NCBI RefSeq assembly: GCF_006782915.1
Contig: NZ_VCNP01000051.1
Span: forward strand, 62,001-126,000
Direction: 5' to 3'
Length of the DNA stretch: 64,000 bases
Source: Streptomyces calvus
GTDB taxonomy: Bacteria > Actinomycetota > Actinomycetes > Streptomycetales > Streptomycetaceae
Part shown: positions 8,400-17,171 of the stretch, in pieces
Layout: each line of letters opens with the position of its first letter
How positions within the stretch are numbered: the first letter of the stretch is position 1
The notes under the pieces: generated by a model
What the model was told of the DNA's origin: nothing
Databases searched by the model: none
Seen by the model: only the letters and a program-made list of their open reading frames with translations
Program-made: the position numbers and the translations under genes

Positions 8400-8453
8400 G
8401 GGCTCGGGTGCGAGCCCGCTGGCGACTGTAACCCCCTGATCGATGATCGATCA
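8400..8453 (-). promoter_or_regulatory. aceE upstream region: 17-bp palindrome and small hairpin (gap 8318-8628)
   Basis: The 311-bp gap between aceE and the GntR gene has an AT-richer core. At 8437-8453 is TGATCGATGATCGATCA, palindromic around its centre base; TTGATCA-like half-sites recur near 8477. Nearer aceE, 8400-8406 pairs with 8411-8417 (GGGCTCG/CGAGCCC), a small hairpin in the presumed leader. The palindrome is the best candidate operator for the neighbouring GntR/FCD regulator. The remainder of the gap shows nothing I recognise. Confidence 0.5.
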
Positions 8454-8628
8454 AAGGGTTGAGGGTCAAAATCTCTTGATCACGAGAAAGTCGGCACGCG
8501 GTGCCTCCGAAAATGGCACGCGGTGACGCCTGCTCCGGGGGTTTGCGCAGGTGGGAAGGGGTGTCCTCGCCGGCCTCCGAGTCCCGCCGGAAGGTGACGG
8601 AAAGCGGCGGCGGAGGCGGCGGAAACGG

Positions 8629-9252
8629 TTACGCCCGCGGCGCGCAGCCCAGTACATGCGCCTTGACCAGCTCCGCGATCCGCGGATCCCGCCGCCGGAA
8701 CGCCGCCACCAGCTCCTCGTGCTCCTCGGCGTACGACTGCTGCACGGTGCCCAGCCACCGTATCGACAGCGCCGTGAACACCTCGATCCCGAGCCCCTCC
8801 CAGGTGTGCAGCAGCACCGAGTTCCCGGCCGCCCGCACCAGCTCCCGGTGGAACGCCACCGTGTGCCGCACCTGACCCGTCCCGTCGGACAGCCGGTCCG
8901 CCTCGTACAACGCCGCCACGTGCGGCTCCAGCGCCGAGCAGTCCTCCGCCAGCCGCGCCGCCGCCAGCTCCGCCGCGATCGCCTCCAGGCCCGCCCGGAC
9001 CGGGTAGCTCTCCTCCAGGTCGGCGGCGGTCAGGTTCCGCACACGTACGCCCTTGTTCGGCGCCGACTCGATCAGCCGCAGGGACTCCAGCTCGCGCAGC
9101 GCCTCCCGCACCGGCGTCTGGCTGACCTCCAGCTCCGTCGCGATGCGCCGCTCCACGATCCGCTCGCCCGGCTGCCAGCGTCCGCTGATGATCCCTTCCA
9201 GGATGTGCTCGCGGATCTGTTCGCGCAGCGAGTGGACGACGGGCGCGGTCAT
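8629..9252 (-). CDS. GntR-family regulator, FadR/FCD subgroup
   Basis: 207 residues. The N-terminal winged helix (about 5-72) shows the GntR pattern LREQIREHILEGIISGRWQPG ... ELEVSQTPVREALRELES split here over two helices; the all-helical FCD ligand domain follows (VRAGLEAIAAELAA, FHRELVRAAGN with the metal-binding His region, SYAEEHEELVAAFRRRD). The FCD group senses carboxylates; the position between sucB and aceE suggests control of pyruvate dehydrogenase, as PdhR does in enterobacteria. A sequence rich in TATTGTCTAAG lies upstream near 9300 on the minus strand and may hold its promoter. Effector unknown. Confidence 0.92.
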   Translation of the reverse strand: MTAPVVHSLREQIREHILEGIISGRWQPGERIVERRIATELEVSQTPVREALRELESLRLIESAPNKGVRVRNLTAADLEESYPVRAGLEAIAAELAAARLAEDCSALEPHVAALYEADRLSDGTGQVRHTVAFHRELVRAAGNSVLLHTWEGLGIEVFTALSIRWLGTVQQSYAEEHEELVAAFRRRDPRIAELVKAHVLGCAPRA

Positions 9253-9413
9253 GAAAGCTCCTTCGGGAGGGGCCCCACTGGCCCCCGGGGGCGGTGACGC
9301 TTAGACAATACGGCCGCGAGCCCGCCCGGGAAGGGCGCACGGGGGCGCTTTCGCCCAGGTGAGACGAGACTTACACGGTCCATACGCGCGCGCCGGGGCC
9401 CGACGGACGCCGA

Positions 9414-9455
9414 TGCCCCCGCCCGGGAAGCCTCAGCGGCTTCCGGACGGGGGCA
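9414..9455 (-). terminator. Stem-loop after sucB
   Basis: TGCCCCCG-c-CCGGGAAGCC at 9414-9432 pairs with GGCTTCCGG-a-CGGGGGCA ending at 9455, with one bulge and a short TCAGC loop. It lies about 30 bp past the sucB stop at 9483, in the 230-bp gap before the GntR gene, so it most likely terminates the lpdA-sucB transcript. Confidence 0.7.
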
Positions 9456-9482
9456 CCGTACGACCGTGTCAGTGACCGCGGG

Positions 9483-11318
9483 TCACAGGCCGAGCTCGAC
9501 CTCGAACTCGCCCGCTTCCAGGATCGCCTTGACCGCCGTCAGGTAACGGGCCGCGTCGGCGCCGTCCACCAGGCGGTGGTCGTAGGAGAGGGTCAGGTAG
9601 GTCATGTCGCGGACGCCGATGACCGTGCCCTCCTCGGTCTCGATGACGGCCGGACGCTTGACCGTGGCACCGATGCCGAGGATCGCGACCTGGCCCGGCG
9701 GCACGATGATCGTGTCGAAGAGCGCGCCGCGCGAACCGGTGTTGGAGATGGTGAAGGTCGCACCGGACAGCTCGTCCGGCGTGATCTTGTTGGCGCGGAC
9801 CTTGCCGGCCAGCTCCGCCGTGGCCTTGGCGATACCGGCGATGTTGAGGTCACCGGCGTTCTTGATGACCGGGGTCATCAGGCCCTTCTCGGAGTCCACC
9901 GCGATACCGATGTTCTCGGTGTCGAAGTAGGTGATGGTCCCCTCGGCCTCGTTGATCCTGGCGTTGATCGGCGCGTGGGCCTTCAGCGCCTGGGCCGCGG
10001 CCTTGACGAAGAACGGCATCGGCGAGAGCTTCACGCCCTCGCGCGCCGCGAACGCGTCCTTGGCGCGGGCGCGCAGCTTCATCAGGCGGGTGACGTCGAC
10101 CTCGACGACCGAGGACAGCTGCGCCTGCTCGTGCAGCGCCTTGACCATGTTGTCGCCGATGACCTTGCGGATGCGCGGCATCTTCACGGTCTGGCCGCGC
10201 AGCGGGGAGGCCTCCAGGGCGGGGGCCTTCTTCGCGGCGGGCGCGGCCGGGGCGGCCGGAGCCGGGGCAGCGGCGGCGGCCTTCGCGGCCTCGGCGGCGG
10301 CGAGGACGTCCTGCTTGCGGATGCGGCCGCCGACGCCGGTGCCCTGGACGGTGGACAGGTCGACGCCGTTCTCGGCGGCGAGCTTGCGCACCAGCGGGGT
10401 CACGTAGGCGCCCTCGTCCGTCGGCTGGGCGGCGGCGGGAGCGGCCGGAGCGGCAGCCGGGGCCGGAGCGGCCGGGGCCGGGGCCGGAGCGGCCGGCTGC
10501 GGAGCCGGAGCCGGAGCCGCGGGGGCCTGCGGCGCCGGGGCGGCCGGAGCGGGCGCCGGGGCGGCCGGGGCCGGAGCGGCCTGCTGCGGGGCCGGGGCCG
10601 CGGGGGCCTGCGGCGCCGGGGTGGGCTCGGGCTGTGCCGGGGCCTCGGGGGCGGCCGGGGCCGGGGCGGCCGCCGGAGCGGCACCGGCCTCGCCGATGAC
10701 GGCGAGCTTGGCGCCGACCTCGGCGGTCTCGTCCTCGCCGACCACGATCTCCAGCAGGGTGCCGGAGGCGGGGGCGGGGATCTCGGTGTCGACCTTGTCC
10801 GTCGACACCTCCAGCAGCGGCTCGTCGGCCTCGACGGTGTCACCGACCGACTTCAGCCAGCGGGTGACGGTGCCCTCGGTGACGGACTCGCCCAGCGCGG
10901 GCAGGACCACGTCCGTGCCCTGGGCGGAGCCGCCGCCGGTCGCGGCCTCGGCGGTGGGCGCCGGGGCCGGGGCGGGCTGCTCGGTGGACGGCTGGGCCTG
11001 CGGCTGCGGCTCGGGAGCCGGCGGGGCGGCCTGCTCGGCGGGCGCCTGCTCGGCGGCCGGGGCGGCGGCGGGGGCGCCGCTGCCGTCGTCGATCAGCGCC
11101 AGCTCGGCGCCGACCTCGACCGTCTCGTCCTCGGCGACCTTGATGGAGGACAGCACGCCGGAGGCGGGAGCGGGGATCTCGGTGTCGACCTTGTCGGTGG
11201 AGACCTCGAGCAGCGGCTCGTCGGCCTCGACGCGCTCGCCCTCGGCCTTCAGCCAGCGGGTGACAGTGCCCTCGGTGACGCTCTCGCCGAGCGCCGGAAG
11301 GGTTACGGAAACCGCCAT
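9483..11318 (-). CDS. sucB: Dihydrolipoamide acyltransferase E2 with two lipoyl domains
   Basis: 611 residues. Two lipoyl domains have near-identical swinging-arm sites (STDKVDTEIPA; lysines 43 and 175), then a long Ala/Pro/Gln linker (about 215-300, very repetitive DNA near 10,440-10,680), a peripheral subunit-binding domain (VTPLVRKLAAENGVDL ... GGRIRKQDVL) and the catalytic domain ending in YDHRLVDG (His 581, Asp 585). In actinobacteria this single E2 serves the pyruvate and often the 2-oxoglutarate complexes, so the sucB name is by convention. ATG 11318 has AAAGGAG 11 bases upstream. It sits 60 bp after lpdA on the same strand, an E3-E2 operon. Confidence 0.95.
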   Translation of the reverse strand: MAVSVTLPALGESVTEGTVTRWLKAEGERVEADEPLLEVSTDKVDTEIPAPASGVLSSIKVAEDETVEVGAELALIDDGSGAPAAAPAAEQAPAEQAAPPAPEPQPQAQPSTEQPAPAPAPTAEAATGGGSAQGTDVVLPALGESVTEGTVTRWLKSVGDTVEADEPLLEVSTDKVDTEIPAPASGTLLEIVVGEDETAEVGAKLAVIGEAGAAPAAAPAPAAPEAPAQPEPTPAPQAPAAPAPQQAAPAPAAPAPAPAAPAPQAPAAPAPAPQPAAPAPAPAAPAPAAAPAAPAAAQPTDEGAYVTPLVRKLAAENGVDLSTVQGTGVGGRIRKQDVLAAAEAAKAAAAAPAPAAPAAPAAKKAPALEASPLRGQTVKMPRIRKVIGDNMVKALHEQAQLSSVVEVDVTRLMKLRARAKDAFAAREGVKLSPMPFFVKAAAQALKAHAPINARINEAEGTITYFDTENIGIAVDSEKGLMTPVIKNAGDLNIAGIAKATAELAGKVRANKITPDELSGATFTISNTGSRGALFDTIIVPPGQVAILGIGATVKRPAVIETEEGTVIGVRDMTYLTLSYDHRLVDGADAARYLTAVKAILEAGEFEVELGL

Positions 11319-11380
11319 GGTTTCGGTTGCTCCTTTAAAAGTGCGGAAGTCTGTGTCGTCGCGCCCGGTGACTGAGGGCG

Positions 11381-12769
11381 TCAGTCGTGGGAGTGGAGGG
11401 GCTTGCCGGCCAGGGCCAGGTGGGCCTCGCCGAGGGCCTCGTTCTGCGTCGGGTGGGCGTGCACGAGCTGGGCCACCTCGGCCGGCAGCGCCTCCCAGTT
11501 GTAGATCAGCTGGGCCTCGCCGACCTGCTCGCCCATGCGGTCGCCGACCATGTGGACGCCGACCACGGCACCGTCCTTGACCTGGACGAGCTTGATCTCG
11601 CCCGCGGTCTTGAGGATCTTGCTCTTGCCGTTGCCCGCCAGGTTGTACTTCAGAGCGACGACCTTGTCCGCACCGTAGATCTCCTTGGCCTTGGCCTCGG
11701 TGATGCCGACGGAGGCGACCTCCGGGTGGCAGTACGTCACCCGCGGGACGCCGTCGTAGTCGATCGGGACGGTCTTGAGACCGGCCAGACGCTCCGCCAC
11801 CAGGATGCCCTCGGCGAAGCCGACGTGCGCGAGCTGGAGGGTCGGGACGAGGTCACCGACGGCGGAGATGGTCGGAACGTTGGTGCGCATGTACTCGTCG
11901 ACCAGGACGTAGCCGCGGTCCATGGCGACCCCGGCCTCCTCGTAGCCCAGGCCCTGGGAGACCGGGCCGCGGCCGACGGCCACGAGCAGGACCTCGGCCT
12001 CGAACTCCTTGCCGTCCGCCAGGGTGACCTTGACGCCGTCCTGGGTGTACTCGGCCTTCTGGAAGAACGTGCCCAGGTTGAACTTGATGCCGCGCTTGCG
12101 GAAGGCGCGCTCCAGCAGCTTGGAGGAGTTCTCGTCCTCGACCGGCACGAGGTGCTTCAGGCCCTCGATGATCGTGACGTCGGAGCCGAACGACTTCCAG
12201 GCGGAGGCGAACTCGACGCCGATCACGCCGCCGCCGAGGACGATCGCGGACTTCGGCACGCGGTCCAGGACCAGGGCGTGGTCGGAGGAGATGATCCGGT
12301 TGCCGTCGATCTCCAGGCCCGGCAGCGACTTCGGCACGGAGCCGGTCGCCAGCAGGACGTGGCGGCCCTGGATCCGCTGCCCGTTCACGTCGACGGAGGT
12401 CGGGGAGGACAGTCGGCCCTCACCCTCGATGTAGGTCACCTTGCGGGAGGCGATGAGCCCCTGCAGGCCCTTGTACAGGCCCGAGATGACCTCGTCCTTG
12501 TACTTGTGGACCGCCGGTACGTCGATGCCCTCGAAGGTGGCCTTCACGCCGAACTGCTCGCTCTCGCGGGCCTGGTCGGCGATCTCGCCCGCGTGCAGCA
12601 GGGCCTTGGTGGGGATGCAACCCCGGTGCAGGCAGGTACCGCCGACCTTGTCCTTCTCGATCAGGGCGACGTCCAGGCCCAGCTGCGCCCCGCGCAGGGC
12701 CGCGGCGTAACCACCGCTGCCACCGCCGAGGATCACTAGGTCGAAAACGGTGCTGGCGTCGTTCGCCAC
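11381..12769 (-). CDS. lpdA: Dihydrolipoyl dehydrogenase (E3)
   Basis: 462 residues. N-terminal FAD-binding LVILGGGSGGYAAAL, the redox disulfide in GGTCLHRGCIPTK (Cys 46 and 51), an NAD-binding GGGVIGVEFASAW and the catalytic dyad in HAHPTQNEALGE (His 439, Glu 444). It reoxidises dihydrolipoamide for the 2-oxoacid dehydrogenase and glycine-cleavage complexes. GTG 12769 is chosen because GGAGGACGTGAC precedes it; the in-frame ATG at 12787 would place that ribosome site inside the gene. Downstream sucB follows 62 bp later. Upstream the 240-bp gap contains the pepA terminator and an AT-poor promoter region. Confidence 0.96.
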   Translation of the reverse strand: MANDASTVFDLVILGGGSGGYAAALRGAQLGLDVALIEKDKVGGTCLHRGCIPTKALLHAGEIADQARESEQFGVKATFEGIDVPAVHKYKDEVISGLYKGLQGLIASRKVTYIEGEGRLSSPTSVDVNGQRIQGRHVLLATGSVPKSLPGLEIDGNRIISSDHALVLDRVPKSAIVLGGGVIGVEFASAWKSFGSDVTIIEGLKHLVPVEDENSSKLLERAFRKRGIKFNLGTFFQKAEYTQDGVKVTLADGKEFEAEVLLVAVGRGPVSQGLGYEEAGVAMDRGYVLVDEYMRTNVPTISAVGDLVPTLQLAHVGFAEGILVAERLAGLKTVPIDYDGVPRVTYCHPEVASVGITEAKAKEIYGADKVVALKYNLAGNGKSKILKTAGEIKLVQVKDGAVVGVHMVGDRMGEQVGEAQLIYNWEALPAEVAQLVHAHPTQNEALGEAHLALAGKPLHSHD

Positions 12770-12957
12770 GTCACGTCCTCCATGCATGTGCGCCACGCCG
12801 GTCTCCAGTGACCGGTCGGCGGCTGGTGTGCGGCCGCTTCTTGCCTTCGGCCCTTCGGTGGGGGCCCTGTCCTGCCGAGCCCCATCTTCGCACTTGTCGG
12901 CACCGGACGAGACGCCGGGCAGGCATGTGAGACACCCCACGTTCTCCCGCCGGGTGC

Positions 12958-13000
12958 GGTGACGGGGCCCCGCCCTGCCCGCGCGCGAGGCCCCGTCACC
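12958..13000. terminator. 12-bp perfect stem-loop after pepA
   Basis: GGTGACGGGGCC (12958-12969) is exactly complementary to GGCCCCGTCACC (12989-13000) with a 19-base C-rich loop. It starts 10 bp past the pepA stop codon, so it fits as the terminator of pepA, upstream of the lpdA promoter. Confidence 0.75.
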
Positions 13001-13009
13001 CGGAACGGG

Positions 13010-14542
13010 TCAGGCCAGATCGCCGGCGGCGGCCCGCTCCGCGAGCCGGACCAGCGTCCGCACGGCCGTTCCCGTACCGCCCTTGGGCGTGTAGCCGAAG
13101 GGGCCGCCCTCGTTGAAGGCGGGGCCGGCGATGTCCAGGTGGGCCCAGGTGATGCCCTCGCCGACGAACTCCCGCAGGAACAGGCCGGCGACCAGGCCGC
13201 CGCCCATCCGCTCGCCCATGTTGGCGATGTCGGCCGTCGCCGAGTCCATGCCCTTGCGCAGGTGCTCCGGCAGCGGCATCGGCCAGGCCGGCTCACCGAC
13301 CTCCTCGGCGGCCTCGTGCACGGCCGTGCGGAAGGCGTCGTCGTTCGCCATGATGCCGAACGTGCGGCTGCCCAGGGCCAGCATCATCGCGCCGGTCAGG
13401 GTGGCCACGTCCACGATCGCGTCCGGCTTCTCCTGGGAGGCGGCCCACAGCGCGTCGGCGAGGACGAGACGGCCCTCGGCGTCGGTGTTGAGCACCTCCA
13501 CGGTCTTGCCGCTGTACATGCGCAGCACGTCACCCGGACGGGTGGCGGAGCCGGACGGCATGTTCTCGGCCAGGGCCAGCCAGCCGGTGACGTTGACGTC
13601 GAGGCCCAGGCGCGCGGCGGCGACGACCGCGGCGAACACGGCGGCGGCACCGCTCATGTCGCACTTCATCGTCTCGTTGTGGCCGGCCGGCTTCAGCGAG
13701 ATGCCGCCCGAGTCGTAGGTGATGCCCTTGCCGACCAGGGCGAGGTGCTTCTTCGCCTTGGAGGAGGTGTACGACAGCTTCACCAGGCGCGGGCCGGACG
13801 CGGAGCCGGCGCCGACGCCGAGGATGCCGCCGTAGCCGCCCTTGGTCAGGGCCTTCTCGTCGAGCACCTGCACCTTGATGCCGTGCTCCTTGGCCGCCGC
13901 CTGCGCGATGGCCGCGAACGCCTCGGGGTTGAGGTCGTTCGGCGGGGTGTTGATCAGGTCGCGGGCGCGGTTGAGTTCCTCGGCGACGGCGGTGGCCCGC
14001 TCGACGGCGGCCTTGAACGCCTTGTCGCGGGGCTTGCCGCCGAGCAGCGCGGCCTCGCCGAGCGGGGCCTTGCCGTTCTTGGCGTCCTTGCCGCGGTCCT
14101 TGTAGGCGTCGAAGGTGTACGCGCCGAGCAGCACGCCCTCGGCGACCGCGCCGGCGTCGGCGGCGTCCGCCACCGGCAGGGCGAACGCGGCCTTCTTGGT
14201 GCCGGCGAGGGCACGGGCGGCGACACCGGCTGCCCGGCGCAGGGCGTCGGTGTCGTAACCGGCGTCCTTCTCGGGCTGGGCGCCGAGGCCCACCGCCACC
14301 ACGAGGGGCGCCTTGAAGCCGGCCGGCGCGGGGAGCTTCGTCACCTCGCCCTCGCCACCCGACGCGCCGAGCGTCTCCAGAACGCCGGCGAGCCTGCCGT
14401 CGTACGCCTCGTCCACGGCCTCGGCGCCCGGTGCGACGACCGGGGCCCCGGGCTTCGACGCCGAACCCTTGGCGACACCGATCACGATCGCGTCGGCCCG
14501 CAGGCCGGGGACCGCGGCGGTGCTGAGAGTGAGAGCAGTCAC
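13010..14542 (-). CDS. pepA: Leucyl aminopeptidase, M17 family (PepA)
   Basis: 510 residues. The M17 signature NTDAEGRL is intact, with other metal and substrate loops visible: LVGKGITYDSGGISLKP (Lys and Asp ligands), MKCDMSGAAAVFA and DIANMGERMGG. The two-zinc enzyme removes N-terminal residues from peptides as a cytoplasmic hexamer; some family members bind DNA, but that part is not conserved here in any way I can judge. The start is a GTG at 14542 with a weak GGAAGCGAG upstream. Conserved neighbour of the E2/E3 genes in actinobacteria, without an obvious functional link. Confidence 0.95.
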   Translation of the reverse strand: MTALTLSTAAVPGLRADAIVIGVAKGSASKPGAPVVAPGAEAVDEAYDGRLAGVLETLGASGGEGEVTKLPAPAGFKAPLVVAVGLGAQPEKDAGYDTDALRRAAGVAARALAGTKKAAFALPVADAADAGAVAEGVLLGAYTFDAYKDRGKDAKNGKAPLGEAALLGGKPRDKAFKAAVERATAVAEELNRARDLINTPPNDLNPEAFAAIAQAAAKEHGIKVQVLDEKALTKGGYGGILGVGAGSASGPRLVKLSYTSSKAKKHLALVGKGITYDSGGISLKPAGHNETMKCDMSGAAAVFAAVVAAARLGLDVNVTGWLALAENMPSGSATRPGDVLRMYSGKTVEVLNTDAEGRLVLADALWAASQEKPDAIVDVATLTGAMMLALGSRTFGIMANDDAFRTAVHEAAEEVGEPAWPMPLPEHLRKGMDSATADIANMGERMGGGLVAGLFLREFVGEGITWAHLDIAGPAFNEGGPFGYTPKGGTGTAVRTLVRLAERAAAGDLA

Positions 14543-14855
14543 GGTGGTGAATTCTCGCTTCCGATGTGAAGTTGCTGTGGCCGAAAGGTGTGGGTCGACC
14601 GGGCCCGGCAGCCGACCCTAGTCGCGAGGTGCTGGGGCGGTCCCGTCGGGGCCTTCCCCGGTGCGGCGAACACTCGGGACGAGGGTACGCGCGTCCCCGC
14701 GTCCGATCATTCGGGCGGGTGTTCACCTCGCGGTGACGCGGTGGTCATCCCGGGGACCCCGCCGCCGGACCCTCAGGCGGGGACGATCATGCTTGAGGTT
14801 CCTGTGTGCCCCGCGCGGTGCCGACCACACCGCCGCCCTTTCTGGAGACCGCCCG
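14543..14855. other. Intergenic region between pepA and the GH114 gene
   Basis: About 310 bp holding the divergent promoters of pepA and the glycoside-hydrolase lipoprotein. I see no strong inverted repeat and no conserved RNA. GGAG at 14844 is the ribosome site of the rightward gene. Confidence 0.5.
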
Positions 14856-15644
14856 GTGAGACGCCCGTTCCCGACCGTCCTGCTCCTCGCCGCGCTGGCG
14901 GCCGCCTGCACCACCGCACCCGGCCCCGACGCGCCCGCTGCCGGCGACCGCTGGCAGCCCCGGCCGGGCACCGCCTGGCAGTGGCAGCTCAGCGGACGCC
15001 TCGACACCTCCGTCGACGTTCCGGTATACGACATCGACGGCTTCGACCACTCCCGGGAGACCGTCGAGGCGCTGCACCGCGACGGCCGCAAGGTCATCTG
15101 CTACCTGTCCACCGGCGCCTGGGAGGACTTCCGCCCCGACGCGGACGACTTCCCGAAGTCGGTGATCGGCCGGGGCAACGGCTGGGAGGGCGAGCGCTGG
15201 CTCGACATCCGCCGCACCGACGTACTGGAACCGATCATGGCGGAGCGCATCGAGATGTGCCGCGACAAGGGCTTCGACGCGGTGGAGCCGGACAACATGG
15301 ACGGCTACCGCAACCGCACCGGGTTCCCGCTCACCGCCGACGACCAGCTCCGCTACAACCGGCTGATCGCAAAGCTCGCCCACGACCGCGGCCTGGCCGT
15401 CGGCCTGAAGAACGACCTGGACCAGATCCCGGAGCTGGTCGACGACTTCGACTTCGCGGTCAACGAACAGTGCGCCCAGTACGGCGAGTGCGACGAGCTG
15501 ACGCCGTTCGTCGAGGCGGACAAGGCCGTCTTCCACGCCGAGTACGAGCTGCCCACCGACCGCTTCTGCGCCGACTCCCGCCGCCTGAAGCTGAGTTCGC
15601 TGCTCAAGAAGTACGAACTCGGTGCATGGCGCCGGGCATGCTGA
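14856..15644 (+). CDS. GH114 endo-alpha-1,4-polygalactosaminidase-like lipoprotein
   Basis: 262 residues with a lipoprotein signal (LLLAALAAAC, lipobox cysteine near residue 17). The mature protein is a GH114/DUF297 TIM barrel: TAWQWQLSGRLDTSVDV, VYDIDGFD, KVICYLSTGAWEDFRPD, WLDIRRTDVLEPIMAERIEMC, GFDAVEPDNMDGY (acidic active-site region), GLAVGLKNDLDQ and FAVNEQCAQYGECDE. The family is known to cleave galactosaminogalactan-type amino-sugar polymers. GTG 14856 has GGAG ten bases upstream. The 3' end overlaps the oppositely oriented RDD gene by about 41 bp. Anchored to the outside of the membrane; natural substrate not deducible. Confidence 0.88.
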   Translation: MRRPFPTVLLLAALAAACTTAPGPDAPAAGDRWQPRPGTAWQWQLSGRLDTSVDVPVYDIDGFDHSRETVEALHRDGRKVICYLSTGAWEDFRPDADDFPKSVIGRGNGWEGERWLDIRRTDVLEPIMAERIEMCRDKGFDAVEPDNMDGYRNRTGFPLTADDQLRYNRLIAKLAHDRGLAVGLKNDLDQIPELVDDFDFAVNEQCAQYGECDELTPFVEADKAVFHAEYELPTDRFCADSRRLKLSSLLKKYELGAWRRAC

Positions 15645-16209
15645 GGCGCACGCCGGTCACCGCCGTGCCCGCCACCCGGTCGGCGAGGGAGCGGCGGGCG
15701 GGGCCGAGCACGGGCAGCGCGTTGAACAGGAACAGCACCACCGCGCACGCCCACACCAGCAGCGACAGCACGAACCGTCCCTCGACCAGCAGCACGCAGG
15801 CCACCGCGAACACGGCGACGTCCGCCACCGTGGTCACCGCCGCCCGGACCGCCGCCCGGCCGGACGCCCGCGGCGTGACCTTCAGTCCGGTCAGTCCCTT
15901 GCCGACGGTGCGCCCGGCCAGGGCCAGGCACGCCCACTGGTAGAGGAAGGCCGCCAGGACCAGCAGCGCGAAGGCCTGCTCGACGTAGAGCACCGACTTG
16001 TCCCACAGTGACAGGCCGAACTCCTCCGAGGCGCCGAGCACGTCACCGCGTGAGGTCAGCAGGTCGAATCCGCCCCGGGCGGCGAGCGCGGGCACGTCCG
16101 TGACGAGCGCGGAGATCCGCTGGAAGGTGAGCACCGCGAGCCCCGACGCCAGCGCCACCACCAGCGCGAAGTCGACGCACCAGGCCGCGGCACGACGGAA
16201 TGCCGACAT
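15604..16209 (-). CDS. RDD-family membrane protein
   Basis: 201 residues with an N-terminal RDD-type helix (FRRAAAWCVDFALVVALASG) and three to four further membrane spans (YVEQAFALLVLAAFLYQWACL, VADVAVFAVACVLLVEG, LLVWACAVVLFLFNALPVL); the RDD pattern GKGLTGLKV and SLADRVAGT near the C-terminus is characteristic. The family has no settled function; some members are ion antiporters. ATG 16209 follows GGGGGACGTTG. It converges on, and overlaps by 41 bp, the GH114 gene. Its upstream neighbour on the same strand is cobS, about 80 bp away. Confidence 0.85.
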   Translation of the reverse strand: MSAFRRAAAWCVDFALVVALASGLAVLTFQRISALVTDVPALAARGGFDLLTSRGDVLGASEEFGLSLWDKSVLYVEQAFALLVLAAFLYQWACLALAGRTVGKGLTGLKVTPRASGRAAVRAAVTTVADVAVFAVACVLLVEGRFVLSLLVWACAVVLFLFNALPVLGPARRSLADRVAGTAVTGVRLSMPGAMHRVRTS

Positions 16210-16292
16210 CAACGTCCCCCGTTGTCCGATGAGTTGGGCCGACCACGCTAGCGGCGGAGCCCACCAGGACGCAGGGGTACGAGGAGATCGTT

Positions 16293-17111
16293 TCAGCCCA
16301 GTGACATGACGACGAGCGCGGTCGTCGCCGCGGTCTCCGCGAGCCCGCCGAACACGTCGCCCGTGACCCCGCCGAACCGGCGGACGCAGTGCCGCAGCAG
16401 CAGCTCGGCCACCGCGAGGGCCGCCAGGACCGCGAGCCCGGCCCGCACGGCACCGAACGCCCCGAAGAACGCGCCTCCGGCCGCCGCGGCCGCCGTCACC
16501 GCGAGCGCGGCGCCCACCGCGCCCGCGACCGGCACCACCCCGGCCACCGCCGCGCCCAGCCCTTCCGGACGCGCGGGCGGCACTCCGGTGCGGGCGGCCA
16601 GGGTGAGGGCCAGCCGCGCCACCAGCGCCGAGACGACGGCGGCGAGCGCGCCCCGGGCCCAGGAGTCGCCGTACGCCTGCGCCAGCGCGGCCACCTGGGC
16701 CAGCAGCGCGAGGACGAGGGTGAGCACCCCGAACGGCCCGATGTCCGACTGCTTCATGATCCGCAGCGCGTCCTCGGCGGGCTTGGCGCTGCCGAGCCCG
16801 TCCGCGGTGTCGGCCAGTCCGTCCAGATGCAGCCCCCGGGTCAGAGCGGCCGGTACGGCGACGGTGGCGACGGCGGCGAGCGGCGCGCCCGCGCCGAGGA
16901 GGAGCAGCAGCAGGCCCACGGCGGCCGCCGCGACACCGACCGCCAGCCCGGCCGCCGGGGCGCACAGCATGCCGGCGCGGGCGGCCGGGCGGTCCCAGCG
17001 GGTGACCCGGACCGGAAGCGCGGTGAGGGTGCCGAAGGCGAAACGGAGACCATCGGCCGGGGAAGCCGGAGAGGCCGGAGAAGCCGGAGAGGGGGGAGTG
17101 GTCGCGGGCAC
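16293..17111 (-). CDS. cobS: Adenosylcobinamide-GDP ribazoletransferase (CobS)
   Basis: 272 residues, a polytopic membrane enzyme joining adenosylcobinamide-GDP to alpha-ribazole(-5'-phosphate), the last assembly step of cobalamin. Diagnostic motifs are FGTLTALPVR, RGLHLDGLADTADGLG and MKQSDIGPFGVL, followed by hydrophobic helices and RRFGGVTGDVFGGLAE. The N-terminus has a short repeat (three SPA units), probably disordered. GTG 17111 is the start; it is divergent from a membrane-protein gene with only 60 bp between. cobT and cobU lie further right on the same strand, separated by opposite-strand genes, so lower-ligand assembly is clustered but not a single operon. Confidence 0.95.
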   Translation of the reverse strand: MPATTPPSPASPASPASPADGLRFAFGTLTALPVRVTRWDRPAARAGMLCAPAAGLAVGVAAAAVGLLLLLLGAGAPLAAVATVAVPAALTRGLHLDGLADTADGLGSAKPAEDALRIMKQSDIGPFGVLTLVLALLAQVAALAQAYGDSWARGALAAVVSALVARLALTLAARTGVPPARPEGLGAAVAGVVPVAGAVGAALAVTAAAAAGGAFFGAFGAVRAGLAVLAALAVAELLLRHCVRRFGGVTGDVFGGLAETAATTALVVMSLG

Positions 17112-17171
17112 CGGCGCAGACTACCGGGCGGTCGACCGGGCGCCCACGGCCACCGTGGATAAAGTGCTCAT

